Shown in pieces: positions 9,901 to 21,034 of a stretch of DNA of 64,000 bases (its first letter is position 1; every line of letters begins with the position of its first letter). The position numbers and the translations under genes were made by a program. Source of the stretch: Pomphorhynchus laevis (Eukaryota > Acanthocephala > Palaeacanthocephala > Echinorhynchida > Pomphorhynchidae); NCBI GenBank assembly GCA_012934845.2, contig WNNJ02001507.1, forward strand, positions 62,001-126,000, read 5' to 3'. The notes beneath the pieces are model-generated. The model was not told the origin of the DNA. It made no database searches and saw only the letters and a list, made by a program, of their open reading frames with translations.

Positions 9901-12089
9901 ATTATATATCTGCTAATTTTCAAGCAAGTTAAATAAATTATTTTTTTTATATTTAATTAGTGGAGAGTGAAAATATTATTTTTATAAAAAGTCAAATTTT
10001 CGATAGCTAATTGCTATCATTCTTAGGATAAAATTATCAAATAATTTTGTCATTAGGATGATAGCAATTAGCAATCGAAAATTTAACTTCTAATTTTTTA
10101 TAACAATATTTATTAGAATAATTTTACAGATGTGTAGGTTCCTTAAAATAGGCCTTAATCGAGTTGTTTTATAACATTTAACATAAGTTTGGCGAATCAT
10201 TGAGTCGATTCGCTGGACTATTGAGGTTTCTTATGGATGCTCGTCGAATCACCAAAGATACATTCAATCACCGAGAATGAATGAGATGTTGCTTCTAAGG
10301 TCAGTGATGCATTCGTGATAGGGTGTATTGTGTTTAACCGCCTGTTGACGTGCGATCTGTCACTCTGTCTGCATTAGGACCTATGCTTCCTAGTGCAGAA
10401 AACGTGAAAGGGTTAAATCCCAAGCACTCGATTTTTACCACTCGTTTAGCATATTCGGCTCGATTTCTATTCACATTTAATACAATTAAATGTGAATTTA
10501 ATTTTTCTAATGTTCAAATAAAATAAATTTAATCAAATTTGCAATTTAAAAAATTTATAAATTTTCAAAGTACTATTTTCAAAATACTAGTTTTCTTAGG
10601 GATACAATTAATATATCCTAAACAAATTCACAAAGTTGAAAATTTATAATTTTTTAATAAAATTAATTAAATTTTGTTAAAATATAATTTAATATAAATA
10701 ATTCTATTTTAATAATATATCATTAATAGAAAGAATTCCTCAATCAGTATTTCTGACAGAGGTTATATTACCGGGCAAACAAAGTCCACATGTCAATAAT
10801 AACTTTTACGTAGAACAAATCAGATAAAAATCAGATAACTGAGTATACGTATTCTATACAATATACAAATTAAATTAAAGATATATAATTATAAATAATA
10901 AATGATTATAAGATTTTGTACAATGTATATTTATATAATGATGCAATTTATAATTAAAATTTAAAATACAAGTCAATTTATATGAATTGACTATTAAATA
11001 ATATACGGTTTTTCGAATAAGGAATAAAGGTCTATACTTTTTTTACGAATGCTAATCTTAATCTTGCAAATTATAAAATCATATAATAAAATCGTATTAT
11101 AAATTATAAATTCAGTATAGGATCATATTAGCATTAAGATAAGGTCACAGAGATGGATCCAATTACAATATAGTGTATTAATTTTCGGCCTTATATTTAT
11201 CCTTTCAAAATACTCGTTAATATTAAATGACTACCAGGTGTTGAGTACAATTTTATATGCAACTACTTTCGAGTTTTAAGATATAGCTCGAATGCGCATA
11301 TTTTAAACGAATATTAGTATCGCATATATAAAGATAAAGATAAATAAATAAAGACAGATAAAGACAAACACATTTTTGTAATTGAAAAAAAAATAAAGTT
11401 TACAAGAGCTCTATGAAGGTTTTTATCTCAATTGTGAGAAATGTGTGATATTAAAGCAGACTTGGATAGAATATGCTTAGTCGAATAAATATATTGTCTG
11501 TTCATTTAATCATGTCTTATAAATTATATTAATAAAATATAATTTAATTAAATTATGTTAAATTAAATTAATTACGGATTATTGATTAATAATGCCTTAT
11601 AGATTAATCATGCCTTATAAATAATATTAATAAAAATAATTCAATATAATATATCAAACTAAATTAATTACGGATTATAGATTAATAATGCGTTTTAGAT
11701 TAATCATGTCTTATAAATTATATTATTAAAATATAATTTAATATATTATATTAATAAAATATAATTTAATAATATTAAATTAAATTTTATTCTAAATGCA
11801 TATTAGTATGCATATTAGTATAATTTAATTATATTAATCAAAATTAATTACGGATTATAGATTAATAATGCATTTTAGATTAATCATGCCTTATAAATAA
11901 TATTAATAAAATATTATTTAATTAAATTATATTAACCTTAATTAATTACGGATTATAGATTAATAATGCCTTACAGATTAATTATGCCTTGACAATGTAG
12001 CTTTTACCTTCTGTGTTCAAATATACTCCCAATCCAAATACGGGAATTTGAACCTCGTCATTCATAGTAAGTCGTGCATTTATATTCAT
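827..12089 (-). CDS. Aldo-keto reductase, seven exons, complete
   Basis: NAD(P)H-dependent carbonyl reductase of the aldo-keto reductase superfamily, probably cytosolic: no signal peptide or membrane segment is seen. Exons (minus): 12089-12008, 9731-9656, 8049-7915, 5745-5638, 4659-4441, 2456-2309, 901-827. They total 843 nt, 280 aa plus stop. All junctions are GT-AG and phases agree (1,2,2,2,2,0). The family tetrad is intact: Asp47 (HIDTAEFYGNEE), Tyr52, Lys77 (FITSKVW) and His110 (YLIHAP). VGVSNFG, NQIELHPW, AYSPL and the cofactor-binding IPKSSNKERI are also present. Length fits the short AKR type of about 270-290 aa. The first ATG has an in-frame TAG a few codons upstream. The substrate cannot be told from sequence. 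The exons look intact despite repeat-filled introns, so the gene is probably functional. Confidence 0.93.
902..2308 (-). other. AKR intron 6
   Basis: AT-rich DNA at 902-1460, then a plus-strand L2-like LINE tail at 1463-2205. No other gene is seen. Confidence 0.75.
1463..2205 (+). mobile_element. L2-like LINE (group L), 3' fragment
   Basis: Broken frames encode the C-terminal tail of group L ORF2 (INLPFLDDTRPTSLSLRS; LLLHVPNYSNN; AWNQLSLDVRRAPSF; HLLDT stop), followed by the 3' UTR with the TGCG-CCGCCA-CGCA stem-loop and the AAATAAATCTATTTTT end. It matches the tail of the 19.2-22.6 kb element. It is 5'-truncated and frameshifted, and inserted antisense to the AKR gene. Confidence 0.88.
2309..2456 (-). 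CDS. AKR exon 6
   Basis: Encodes LGKTNAQILIKWALQNNFIT, then the cofactor motif IPKSSNKERI and the C-terminal helix with DADMRTL. The acceptor is TTTTTAAG and the donor CTG|GTACGT, phase 0. Confidence 0.92.
2457..4440 (-). other. AKR intron 5
   Basis: AT-rich unique-looking DNA at 2457-3059, the 40-bp minisatellite at 3060-4035, and AT-rich DNA to the next exon. No gene. Confidence 0.75.
3060..4035 (+). repeat. Minisatellite, 40-bp unit, about 24 copies
   Basis: The unit is close to TCCACAACAGTAATATATGT followed by TCGTATAAGTCCGTATTTCA. Units differ at a few positions. A variant half-unit TTGTATAGCTCCGTTTTGCA recurs near 3163, 3361, 3561, 3721 and 3881, that is every four or five units. One unit near 3160 is about 2 bp short. 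Because three units make 120 bp, long open frames on the minus strand arise from the repeat itself and are not genes. Confidence 0.97.
4441..4659 (-). CDS. AKR exon 5
   Basis: Encodes RSVGVSNFGVEHLKAL, NQIELHPWQQKRDIVEYC and AYSPLTKGQRINDPVITSIA, which are strands and helices of the barrel. The acceptor is ATGTTTAG and the donor CA|GTAAGT. Confidence 0.93.
4660..5637 (-). other. AKR intron 4
   Basis: About 980 bp of AT-rich DNA. I see no repeat or gene in it. Confidence 0.7.
5638..5745 (-). CDS. AKR exon 4
   Basis: Encodes ANIGYFDLYLIHAPQGG with catalytic His110, then the helix CYEALHELKSRGIV. The usual Trp after this His (IHWP) is Ala here. The acceptor is GGATTTAG and the donor AG|GTAACT. 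Confidence 0.92.
5746..7914 (-). other. AKR intron 3
   Basis: AT-rich DNA with a three-copy dispersed repeat at 6740-7500. Nothing else is recognised. Confidence 0.7.
6740..7500. repeat. Three related copies of a short repeat, two direct and one inverted
   Basis: Copies near 6742-7035 and 7139-7330 share TTTTCCCGCCA, ACAGCATAAACTCT, TCGACTTTT, ATCAGTAGGGG and a GCACAACTGG-like word in the same order. A third copy at about 7335-7500 carries the same words in reverse complement, ending at CCCGATTCCTG. The left copy also has an internal duplication of the AACAGCATAAACTCTGCTGT block. It looks like a small non-autonomous element inserted into itself. Confidence 0.7.
7915..8049 (-). CDS. AKR exon 3
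   Basis: Encodes NEESVGQAVISSGLAREDVF, then ITSKVW with catalytic Lys77 and a helix. The acceptor is CATGTAG and the donor AG|GTATGA, phase 2. Confidence 0.92.
8050..9655 (-). other. AKR intron 2
   Basis: Contains the palindromic MITE at 8238-8524 and AT-rich DNA. I see no gene. Confidence 0.7.
8238..8524. mobile_element. Palindromic MITE-like element
   Basis: The left arm (TGACTATTTTTTATCCTGCA onward) and the right arm (ending TGCAGGATAAAAATAGTCA) are reverse complements over about 120 bp with a few mismatches. The arms meet around the sequence between TTTCGGTCC and GACCGG. No transposase frame lies inside. It is a foldback or MITE-type DNA element; the superfamily is not clear because the flanking duplication is not obvious. 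Confidence 0.75.
9656..9731 (-). CDS. AKR exon 2
   Basis: Encodes CVSTIKFALDNGYRHIDTAE with catalytic Asp47 and Tyr52. The acceptor is TTTTTATAG and the donor GG|GTATGA, phase 2. Confidence 0.9.
9781..10851. mobile_element. DNA element with about 105-bp terminal inverted repeats
   Basis: 9781-9885 matches the reverse complement of 10741-10851. Shared blocks include AAGTTATTATTGAC, TGTGGACTTTGTTT and CCTCTGTC(G/A)GAAATACTGA, with a small indel near the outer end. The 0.85-kb interior is AT-rich without a transposase frame, so it is non-autonomous. A second long hairpin lies inside at 9991-10086. Confidence 0.75.
9991..10086. repeat. Near-perfect inverted repeat (about 46-bp arms)
   Basis: The left arm (AAATTTTCGATAGCTAATTG, then CTATCATTCTTAGGATAAAA) pairs with the right arm (ATTTTGTCATTAGGATGATA, then GCAATTAGCAATCGAAAATT). 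The loop is short. It may be a separate small MITE nested in the larger element. Confidence 0.75.
11510..11995. repeat. AT-rich tandem repeat, about 97-bp unit
   Basis: The word ATTACGGATTATAGATTAAT starts near 11571, 11668, 11848 and 11945, followed each time by ATGCxTTxxAGATTAATxATG and ATAAATAATATTAATAAAAT-like sequence. The spacing is about 97 bp, with a gap of nearly two units in the middle. It ends right beside AKR exon 1. Confidence 0.75.
12008..12089 (-). CDS. AKR exon 1 (start)
   Basis: Begins MNINARLTMNDEVQIP and ends in the first beta strand (VFGLGVYLNTE). The donor is AG|GTAAAAG, phase 1. A second in-frame Met at codon 9 could serve as start, but would remove only eight residues. 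Confidence 0.88.
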
Positions 12090-15000
12090 TACGAATCTCT
12101 AAATATATTTGATTGAGTACAAATTAATAATAAATCAGATTTAGTTAAATACCATAACTCTAATATAAAATTTTAATACAAGGTTTTATTTTAACAATGT
12201 AGTTAGGTATATCAGCAATTCTTATTATAAAAAGATAAAAGTTCCGAAAATGGTGGCAGTATCTGTCGAAATATCACATTTGCCCATGAATTTATAATTT
12301 ATATTCTTGGTTTTATCAAATGTCAACTTATGCCAGGAATCGCTAGATAAATTCCATTCCGTAGGATTATAAGTAATATAAGTAATATAAGTAAACTAAA
12401 CGAAAGCATAAGGATTGAACTGTTAAACTACGTAACTGTAAACACTAAACCTTTTATTGTTACAGTTTGCATTTCGTCATTCTGAAGATGATGGATGTAG
12501 CAGCCAAATCTTATTAATGTGCCGAACATTATTAACTCCAAATCTTATTTATAATCAACTTAATTTAGATATTTTTGTGTTTATGTAGTGTATTTAAGCT
12601 GGTTCACTGCTGTAAATACCTTTTTTACCGAATAGTCGTATTTGAGATAAATTTTTTAAATACAAAATTTAAATATAATAATTTAAAGATAAAAAAAATA
12701 ATATTTTTCGTAGTAGCAAACGTTTTTTACAATTAACTTTTTTAATTAAAGTAATTAGATTTTTTAAAATTTTTATAAATTTAAATTGATTAAATGAGTT
12801 AAGTTTAAAATTCAAATACAATCATTTTTAAAATTATTACATCCGTTTATTAAATTGTTAATCAAAATAACAGATTTTAATTGAATTGTACGGACAATTA
12901 AAAAGAATTGATGGACAATAAAAATTGATAGACAAAATTTTTTATTTTAAAGATGAAACGAAAAAATGTGTTTATCGAAGACCAGATATGAACTACTGGA
13001 TATTTTAAATATCGTTTTCCAAGCAGAAATGTGACTCTCATTGCCTATTATATGACTTTAAAAATATTATGCAGTTAATGATAAGGCACAACCAATTTTC
13101 TTACTATTAACATCGATGGAATTACTATCTGAGACAAATTATACAGACTACGACTGATGTGCCTTCTTGATTATCTATAGGCAATCATATTCACAATGTT
13201 TCTTCTGTGTTTTTAATATTTATTTTGATATTTATTATAGTAATATTTATTACTATAATATTTATAAATTTATTTTGGCTAATGCCGTTCGTATTTGATA
13301 GTTGTTTTAAATATTAAATCATTTATAGTTTATGTTTTTAATACGAGATTAAGAGTAAAAAAATATTTAGTTCTATACAAATAAATATGTATTCCTTGTA
13401 ACAATGAATAAAGCCTGATCATTGATATTATAGATAAGCATTTATTTCTCATTGAGGGCATTACTAAAATTCATGACATCATATTTTTCAAAATATTAGT
13501 TCTCCGATAGGGATAATAATTGTATCATCAATTGTATATCTTAAATGTTTTAAGAGACTCGGTTAATTTCAAAAGCCTTTTATACTAGCTATAATTACAT
13601 TCCTTAAAGTCGACATAATTATTACGAGAAAATATAATAATTTTTTAAACTTTATTACTTGTTTTATTAATTAGTCTGGGATTATCACTTTTATTTTTAT
13701 CCGATCAAACAGATTTTTATTAGAATATTCATAAAGTGAATTACACTACTTGTATTTCATCAATATTCTGTATTCTTGATGTAATTCCTATAGACACTAT
13801 ACACTAAATGGTTTTCTATAATCACCTATATTCTTCCAGACATAAGTGAATAAGCCCGGAAGAATTACCACGACGTCGTTATTGTAATACAAAAATTAAA
13901 CTAAATAGTTTATGTTAACACTTATATTCTTCCAGGTATAAGGATTAGAGCTGGAAAAATTATCAACTTTAGTTCGTTGATCACGAGTAATTTGATACTC
14001 GCCTACTGTAATTAGCATTATTGCCTTGCGTTCTATGACGAATTCAATATGAATATTATGTAAATGTAACATTTTGTGTTCTACTTTTAATTTCAATCAA
14101 AATTAATTAGATAAATTTTTTAAATAAAAAATTCAAATATAATAATGTAAAAACAAAAATGTTAATGTTTTGTTTGAGTACGGCTGATGATGTGTAACCT
14201 CATTTCATATGTGATCTTATGATCTCCTTTCCACTATATTTTAGTCCGGTTTCTTTATTGAATTCACAGTAAACTCGAGCCACTGTAGTGTCAAACAATA
14301 TTCTAAACGATTCACGGCTATTGATGAAGGTTGGTTGCAAGAATATCTTTGTTATTGGTCATATCTGTACGTTTATCAATTATAAAGTTTTGATTTTCGA
14401 ACCGCTATTTTGATAGCGCAGCAAGGCAAAAAACTGGTGAAATGATGATCATGATGATCATTCGCTGCATCGACAAGTTTTTCTGAAAATATTTCGAATG
14501 AGAGTAGTAGGAGAGCTGTTGCTGATAAATTTTTTATCTGTTCGATAAATGACACTCCCAAGATATTGTGATTCTCTACAGTATATCTTCGATTACAATC
14601 TATTCATTTATGTGCTCACGTCAGGTGAACCAATAGCTATCTCATCAATTTGTCAAGCATGCAATCACCAAAATAGCAAGTTCATCTATTTTGGCGTGTC
14701 TAACTTTGGATCAGTCAATTTATCCAATAGCAAATCTGATGAGAGCCATATGCTAGACTGTATTGGCAGGTTAGTGTATAATATATTCTAGTTTTTCGAT
14801 CAACCTCGACACTGTTACACTCAACATAGACGTTTTCGCAATCAATCTCGACCCATTGGTAAACTTTTACTTTTTTGCAATAAACCTCGACGCTTTTGTC
14901 ATTAATCTCAAAACCCTCAATAAAATTTTCACCATTTTTGCAAGCAATCTCGATACTTTTTCAATTAACCTCGACGTTTTAATAATGAGAAAAATAAAAG

Positions 15001-17299
15001 AATAAAAACTCTAAAAAATATTTTTGAGCTTGATCATTTACTTATGAATTGTTTCAACTGTTAAAGATTTGTGGACATGCCTCAATAAAAAGGATATTGA
15101 AATGGTTTGAAGTGATTTTAGAAAAGCAAGTAGAAATCACATATCTGAGCTCATTTTCGTCTCTGAATTATTTTCTAATCACCAGGTCTATACACACAAA
15201 AATACGTTTTCAAAGAGATTACAAAAAGTGAGTAGGAAGGTAATCAAATGGCTTTGATGATTTTGATTAACTATTATAGCGTGCAATCCCTGGTAATTGT
15301 TGATTTTTTCATTGTTCATAATGAATTAGAATCAATAATAACCCTGGTCACACATCCGCCTTTTAATTTAGTAAACAGACAGTTCACCATTTACTGCCTG
15401 TTTATGGATTTATGAAAAATCATGATATTTTCATTAGTTCTCACATGAACTGAAATATTTCTACTTTTCGCAGAATAAATATGACGACTTTCCAATTTTC
15501 GATCTCTCTATCCCGGTAGCAAAGGTAAATCAAAGAGACTAAGTTTTCTCTTCTTATATAACTATCGAATGCATTTGCATACTCAATGCCTTTTTGGATT
15601 GCTGAGATTGTGTTTCTTCTTATAGGAACATTCACTAAGCCATTTAAGCTTTAATGAAACTACTTTAAAACACAGTCAATGTAAAGATACAGAAAAGAGA
15701 TACATTAAATTCGTAAAGATACATTTATTAGAGGAATTTATTAATTAAAAACATTGAATTGTACATTAAGTTTTACAAATCAAAGTTTATTTTCTACTCG
15801 TCCATATGGGCACTACTGTTTACCCATCTACGGAAAATCCGACTCCTGATATCGGATTAGGAGTTGGATCAAAGATAAAACTCCTGATTTGAAATTTGTG
15901 ATCGTACCCTATTATAAATCACGTCTATTTGTTATGTTTTGCACACTTATCCTTAATCTGCAAAAATATCTGTTATTACTCAAGTAGATATCTAGATCTG
16001 ACCTTTTTTAAAAACTAAACGTTCACTTTAATGTGGGGCTTACACTAGTTGGAGTATGATTCCCTTAATGGGAATTTAAGAATAGAATTCCAAGAGAATC
16101 CAATTCATTTTGGGAATCCAGGAGTTGGATTCCATTAAATCTGATTTCTGACCTTGGATAATCGTGGTAATAACGTTGATATGCATCAATGTGTTTATTT
16201 TTTTGTTTATTGTCAACTATAGAACTCAGTTTATCTAGAGTCATATAATCACATTTATGTAACGTATGCTCTTTAATACGGCATAATTCTCAGCGTTGCC
16301 AGCTTTCAAAACTTATCGTACATACTAAACGAACTGGAAAATATACAAATATAAAATTTAAATGGCTCAACACCTCTTTTACTAACTCTAGCAGTTATGA
16401 CGAATTTGTTCATTTATTGTAAAAATGTAACAACGGCAATGTATTTTTATTTGTCCTTACGATCCTAAGCCAATAATTTCGAATTTGCCAAGGTCACAAA
16501 TCTATGAGAACAAGAAAAATGAGTATTAATTTGTAATTATGGTATCATTACATTAAAAAGTCACAGATTGTAAAGATTAACTTAATAAAATATATTTTCT
16601 AGATTATATATATTTCTATCATTACACATTTTTGTAAAATAATTTATTCGAATTCAATTTAATTAAATTTCCTTAAATATCTCTGTTTTGTCAATAAACT
16701 GTCAAATTATTGAACATAAAACATTTTTTGCATTGGAAAAATACATTTTTGATTAATTAGAGATTTTAATTAAATGTATTTTAATTAATACGTTTTTGAT
16801 TAATTAATTTTTAATTAATTACGCGAAAATGTTTTTTTAAGATTTTACATGTTTCTCAACTACTTGATTAATTTTGGAGTTATTGATTTCGGAGTTTTTG
16901 AGTTAACTTGATTTCATAATTTTACGTCTCGTGTCATCAAGCTCCTTTCTAAGAGAACGTATTGATGTTGCATTCATTAAATGTTATTTTTTAAAGTTTG
17001 TACCTAGCAGCAGAACGATTAAGACGAACTGTGCTTAATAGCTGTATATTTTGTTAACTTTGTTTTGTAGATTAAATCATCGATACAGAGGTATCACTAT
17101 TAGAACAAATAAAATTAAAAAGAAAACAAAAAGAAAAATAACTGAGACCAATAGTCAAGCGTACAGATGAAATTCAACTGCAAGATAATTCCTCAATTTT
17201 GATAAGTATCGAAAACAACAGTTTGGAAGCTATTCCAATGTCAAATAATTCGATGTCTCATGTCATTTTTGTTCCGTCTCTGTTTAAATTAGTCTATCA
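12090..17299. other. Long stretch without a recognised gene
   Basis: Upstream of the AKR start I see AT-rich DNA and only short chance frames. There is a diverged duplication of an ATATTCTTCCAG-containing segment (13828-13985), a run of degenerate CTCGAC words (14796-14960), and words like AGGAGTTGGATYC repeated near 15845-16130. No element end or protein similarity is visible. Promoter elements of the AKR gene may be here but cannot be recognised. Confidence 0.6.
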
Positions 17300-18965
17300 A
17301 TTTTAGCTTGTGCCCTCATAGATTGTCATTGGGAGAAATTGTGATTATAGGATTTAAAACATGCTTCATAGAGTGCAAATTCCTATACACAAACACCAAA
17401 TTTTCCTTATTTAATGAATTATCAACACCATACATAGATTATTGGGATTAGAGTACATTAAATGACATAAATGCACGTGATGTATATTTTCTATGTTTAT
17501 AATAAGGCCATGCGAATTGCACCACGAGTGATTAAAATATGTTCTCCTAAAGCAGAATATGGTCTAAAGGTCCCGAATGTCCTTCTTAATTTTGATATAA
17601 TCTGCATACATCGCAAATGAGCAATTGACGGGGCAGATGTCTTGACATATATATTAACATAATATGACTAATGACTAAACCTTTATCACTTCACTCGACA
17701 TTGGTCGCTAACGAAACAAAGTGTTTTAACTTGCACATCAAATAACCTATCTTGAAGGATGTAATTAAGCCATCGAAGAATAATATCTCTAATCCTCACA
17801 TCTAATAATTTCCTGACTAAAAGGTTATGATTAACCTTAAAGAGCTTTGATTAATTAAAAAGCAGCACATCAATACCATAATCAGCATCCAAGGAATCAC
17901 ACCAGCTTACCATGCACTAACTAAATTAGTAATAGACCATCCGTGTTGGAAACTAGGTCGATAAATGTTCAGAGTAGCTTTTTCTAAGTACGGTACTCTG
18001 AACAGTTTTAGAAAACGTACTTAGAAAACTGTACTCTGTACAGTTTTCTAAGTACGATTTATGGAACGCAAAATTAACTTTTCCAGGATCTTGCAATCTC
18101 CACAGGTCAGTTTATATGATATATAATTCCCATCAGCCGATCTAAACTTGAAAATAGTATAATGATGACTTTTTTACACTCAAATGGTAGAATTCATGAA
18201 TCTCTAGAACACCTAAAGATTAGCCAAAGCGAAAAACACAATACCGTAACAGCCTCTAACAGTACGATCGATGGAATATATTCAGGACCATAAATGGACG
18301 AAGATCTTAATTTTCTAAGCTCATTGAATACATACAGAATAGATAATTCAACACTAAGAATATAGGGTGATTTATAAACCCAGGTGATAATATCTGAATG
18401 AATACATCGAAAGGAACCGATAAATTAGTAACTTCATAGTGATTTGTAAATTAATCTGCAATTTCATTCGCATTGTTGATACAATTTCCCGCTGAATTTA
18501 TTAAGATAAACTAATCACATGAAGAATATCTCTGACCACGACTAAAACTAAACACATAACGAGAATTCCGTTTAACGGATTTACATATTAGTAGCATATG
18601 TATGACGGTTACCTCGCTTGAGCGATGTGACTCTATTTCTAATAATCGTGTATGATGAGATGGACAAAATACCCCGACTGAAAACCAGGAAGGCGTGATC
18701 ACGTTTTACTAGAAGAGATCGTAGAGACGCATTCACTCATACCGGGTGTCTCAGTATATTACGAATTAAGCATACAGGTCTATGTGCTAATAATATCGAA
18801 AGCAAAGTATATCGGAAGAAATCCCACACTGCCTGTATTCAGAGAATATAAAGATTGGGTCATTAGATATTTGAGAAAAGAGTTATAATAGCGAGATAAT
18901 CGGGTGTCGTGAAACTCGCAAATTTATTAATTAGCAAATTTAACGTTGAAATCAAGGTTAATAAA
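17300..18965 (-). mobile_element. Heavily decayed LINE (CR1/Jockey-group reverse transcriptase)
   Basis: On the minus strand, scattered frames recover in order: KRNSRYVFSFSRGQRYSSCD, GPEYIPSIVLLEAVTVLCFS, DCKILEKLILRSI, FQHGWSITNLVSAW, YGIDVLLFN, KVNHNLLVRKLL, DIILRWLNYILQDRLFDVQV, MYADYIKI and HHVHLCHLMYSNPNN. These are the standard RT blocks of this LINE group. Many stops and frameshifts interrupt them. In the catalytic box, the expected MYADD reads MYADY. An old insertion, more decayed than the other LINEs here. Both ends are approximate. Confidence 0.8.
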
Positions 18966-19709
18966 AATTCAGAGTGGCGTGGTCACTTGAACTGATTTGA
19001 GCACCGTATTTAACATCACAAATAGTATTCTCCTGAATAGTAAGATAAATTGCGAGTAAATAATAGCTATTTTTTCTATAACGCGTACAACCCTGAATAT
19101 GCTAAAATGGGTTTAGACGATTAGAAACTTCTAAGAGTTCATAAGAATTAGGATCACATCCGCTAACTGGAACATAATCCTCACAGTTTACTTTTGGCAT
19201 ACATTCCTTCTCGCGATCGTTGCGTCATCGTCACTAATATCACTCCTTCCACCTCTTTATCTACACAAGCACGTCTCGACCACGATGTTTGCGCATTCAG
19301 ATCCATCCTCTCGTCTCTTGTCCCTGCGGATTAACCATCCTTTTTCAACAACATCTCTTCTGTCGCATTCATCCGCCTAAATAAATCTTCTCAATCTAAT
19401 CCTTCTAAGCCCCTCTCCTAAAAATTGTTTCGAAGCATTGCTCTCACGCGTCTTCTGTCCTCTCCCAACGATTCAAACTCATGTCATCTTCAGCCACACA
19501 CATTTTCCCCGATCGCACCCCCTCCAAAATCGCTTAACTCTCATCTGACCGCATCAAAAAACGACGTCGCGAAGACAATGGCGAAATATCTCTCTCCATC
19601 CGAAACATCGACGGAAATTTTCAAGTTTTCCACATCCGCCCAAAAATTCGATGGCGCTCCATCTCCTCTATGTGTCTTCTCTACTAGCCCCTATCACCAC
19701 CACACACGA

Positions 19710-20500
19710 TTTCCGACTCGGCCTCCTCAACACTAGATCTATTCTCAATAAATCCGATCTCATCCTAAACTATTCATTAAACAATCCATCGATCTATTCT
19801 GCCTCACCGAATCCTGTCACTCCGATCCTGACGACCTCTCAATCCGCTGTTTGCTCTCTGTCGGTTGCTCACTAGTCGAATCCGCTCGCCTCGATAGCAC
19901 ATCCCCTTCAAAATTCTCTAATCATGGCGGCATTGTCGCATTTGCCCGTCACCCCGCATATATTCGCAAAATCACTTCCCCTATCAGTCCTTGCTCTTTT
20001 GAACATCTCACTTGTCGTTCTTTTAACCCGATCATTCTAGATCTCGCCATTGTATCTCGTCCTGGTTCATCTGCTCCTACCTCCTTATTTTTCACCGAAC
20101 ACGCTGACATTCTGTCACACTGTTCTTTGTCCTCCATCTCTTCAATCGTTCTTGGCGATTTCAACATCCGCCTCGAACGCCCCTCTTCCACCGAGTCCAT
20201 CCAGTTTATCAACATTCTATCCAACTATAACTACAAACCCATTTCCACTGCCACCACACATATCCTTGGCGGGGACTCGACATCATCTCTTTCCCCGATC
20301 ATTTTGCTGCCTACACTTCACTGTCTATCTTCGATCCTGGACTATCCGATCACTTTCTTGTCACCCTTTATCTCACTCACAACCGCACTCCTCCTTACAC
20401 ACATACAATCCTACGTCACTCTTGGAGAAACCTTAACATCTCCCTTCTCCGCACTACCTTACTCAAATCGTCCCTATCCTATCCCACAATAACATATTCC
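19710..20500 (+). pseudogene. Group L LINE ORF2, endonuclease domain (broken)
   Basis: The AP-endonuclease domain is split over frames: FRLGLLNTRSILNKSDLILN, NHGGIVAFARHPAYIRKIT, LDLAIVSRPGSSAPTSLFFT, then VLGDFNIRLERPSST with the conserved GDFN, and INILSNYNYKPISTATTHIL. At least two frameshifts separate these blocks. In the family it nicks target DNA for target-primed reverse transcription. Confidence 0.85.
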
Positions 20501-21034
20501 TCTCCTCACGATCTCGCCTTTCTTTTCGACCCCGAACTCACATCCATTCTCAATCTTCCCTTGCCCTCCAAGTCTCACCCACACCGTCGCTTGCACCTTG
20601 CCCCATGGTTTGACATCCAATGCCTGCTCTCTAAGCGTCGACTCCGTCATGTTTTTCGAGTCTATCACCGCTCTCTCATACGTGATTTCCGCCCGATCAC
20701 TCAGTCTTTCCGTGATACCTATCTTGCTCATCGCCGGTTTCATCTCCACCTACTTCGTACCAAATTCAACTCCTGACGGCAGCATAAAATCCTCACTTCA
20801 TTTAACTCTAAGACACTATGGCGTACTTTTAACTCAATCCTTGCTCGCTCCTCTTCGCCGTGCGACATCAATCCCCGTGATTATAAATCATTTCTCCTGA
20901 CCAAAGTATCCACGTTGCTCTCTCACACCCCGATCTCCATCCTATCCCACTCTGCCCCGCCTAGCCTCATCCTTCCAGAACTCTATCATATTCTCCCTGT
21001 CTCGCCTACCGAAGTCTAATCTATCTCCATATCA

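Larger units (their letters stand above)
9732..12007 (-). other. AKR intron 1
   Basis: Contains a terminal-inverted-repeat element (9781-10851) and an AT-rich tandem array (about 11510-11995). No gene. Confidence 0.7.

Noticed and set aside
14549-14791. Frame with GVSNFG, recalling the AKR motif of exon 5
   Set aside because: Only six residues agree, with no flanking AKR sequence. It is on the opposite strand from the gene and outside it, so chance is the simplest reading.
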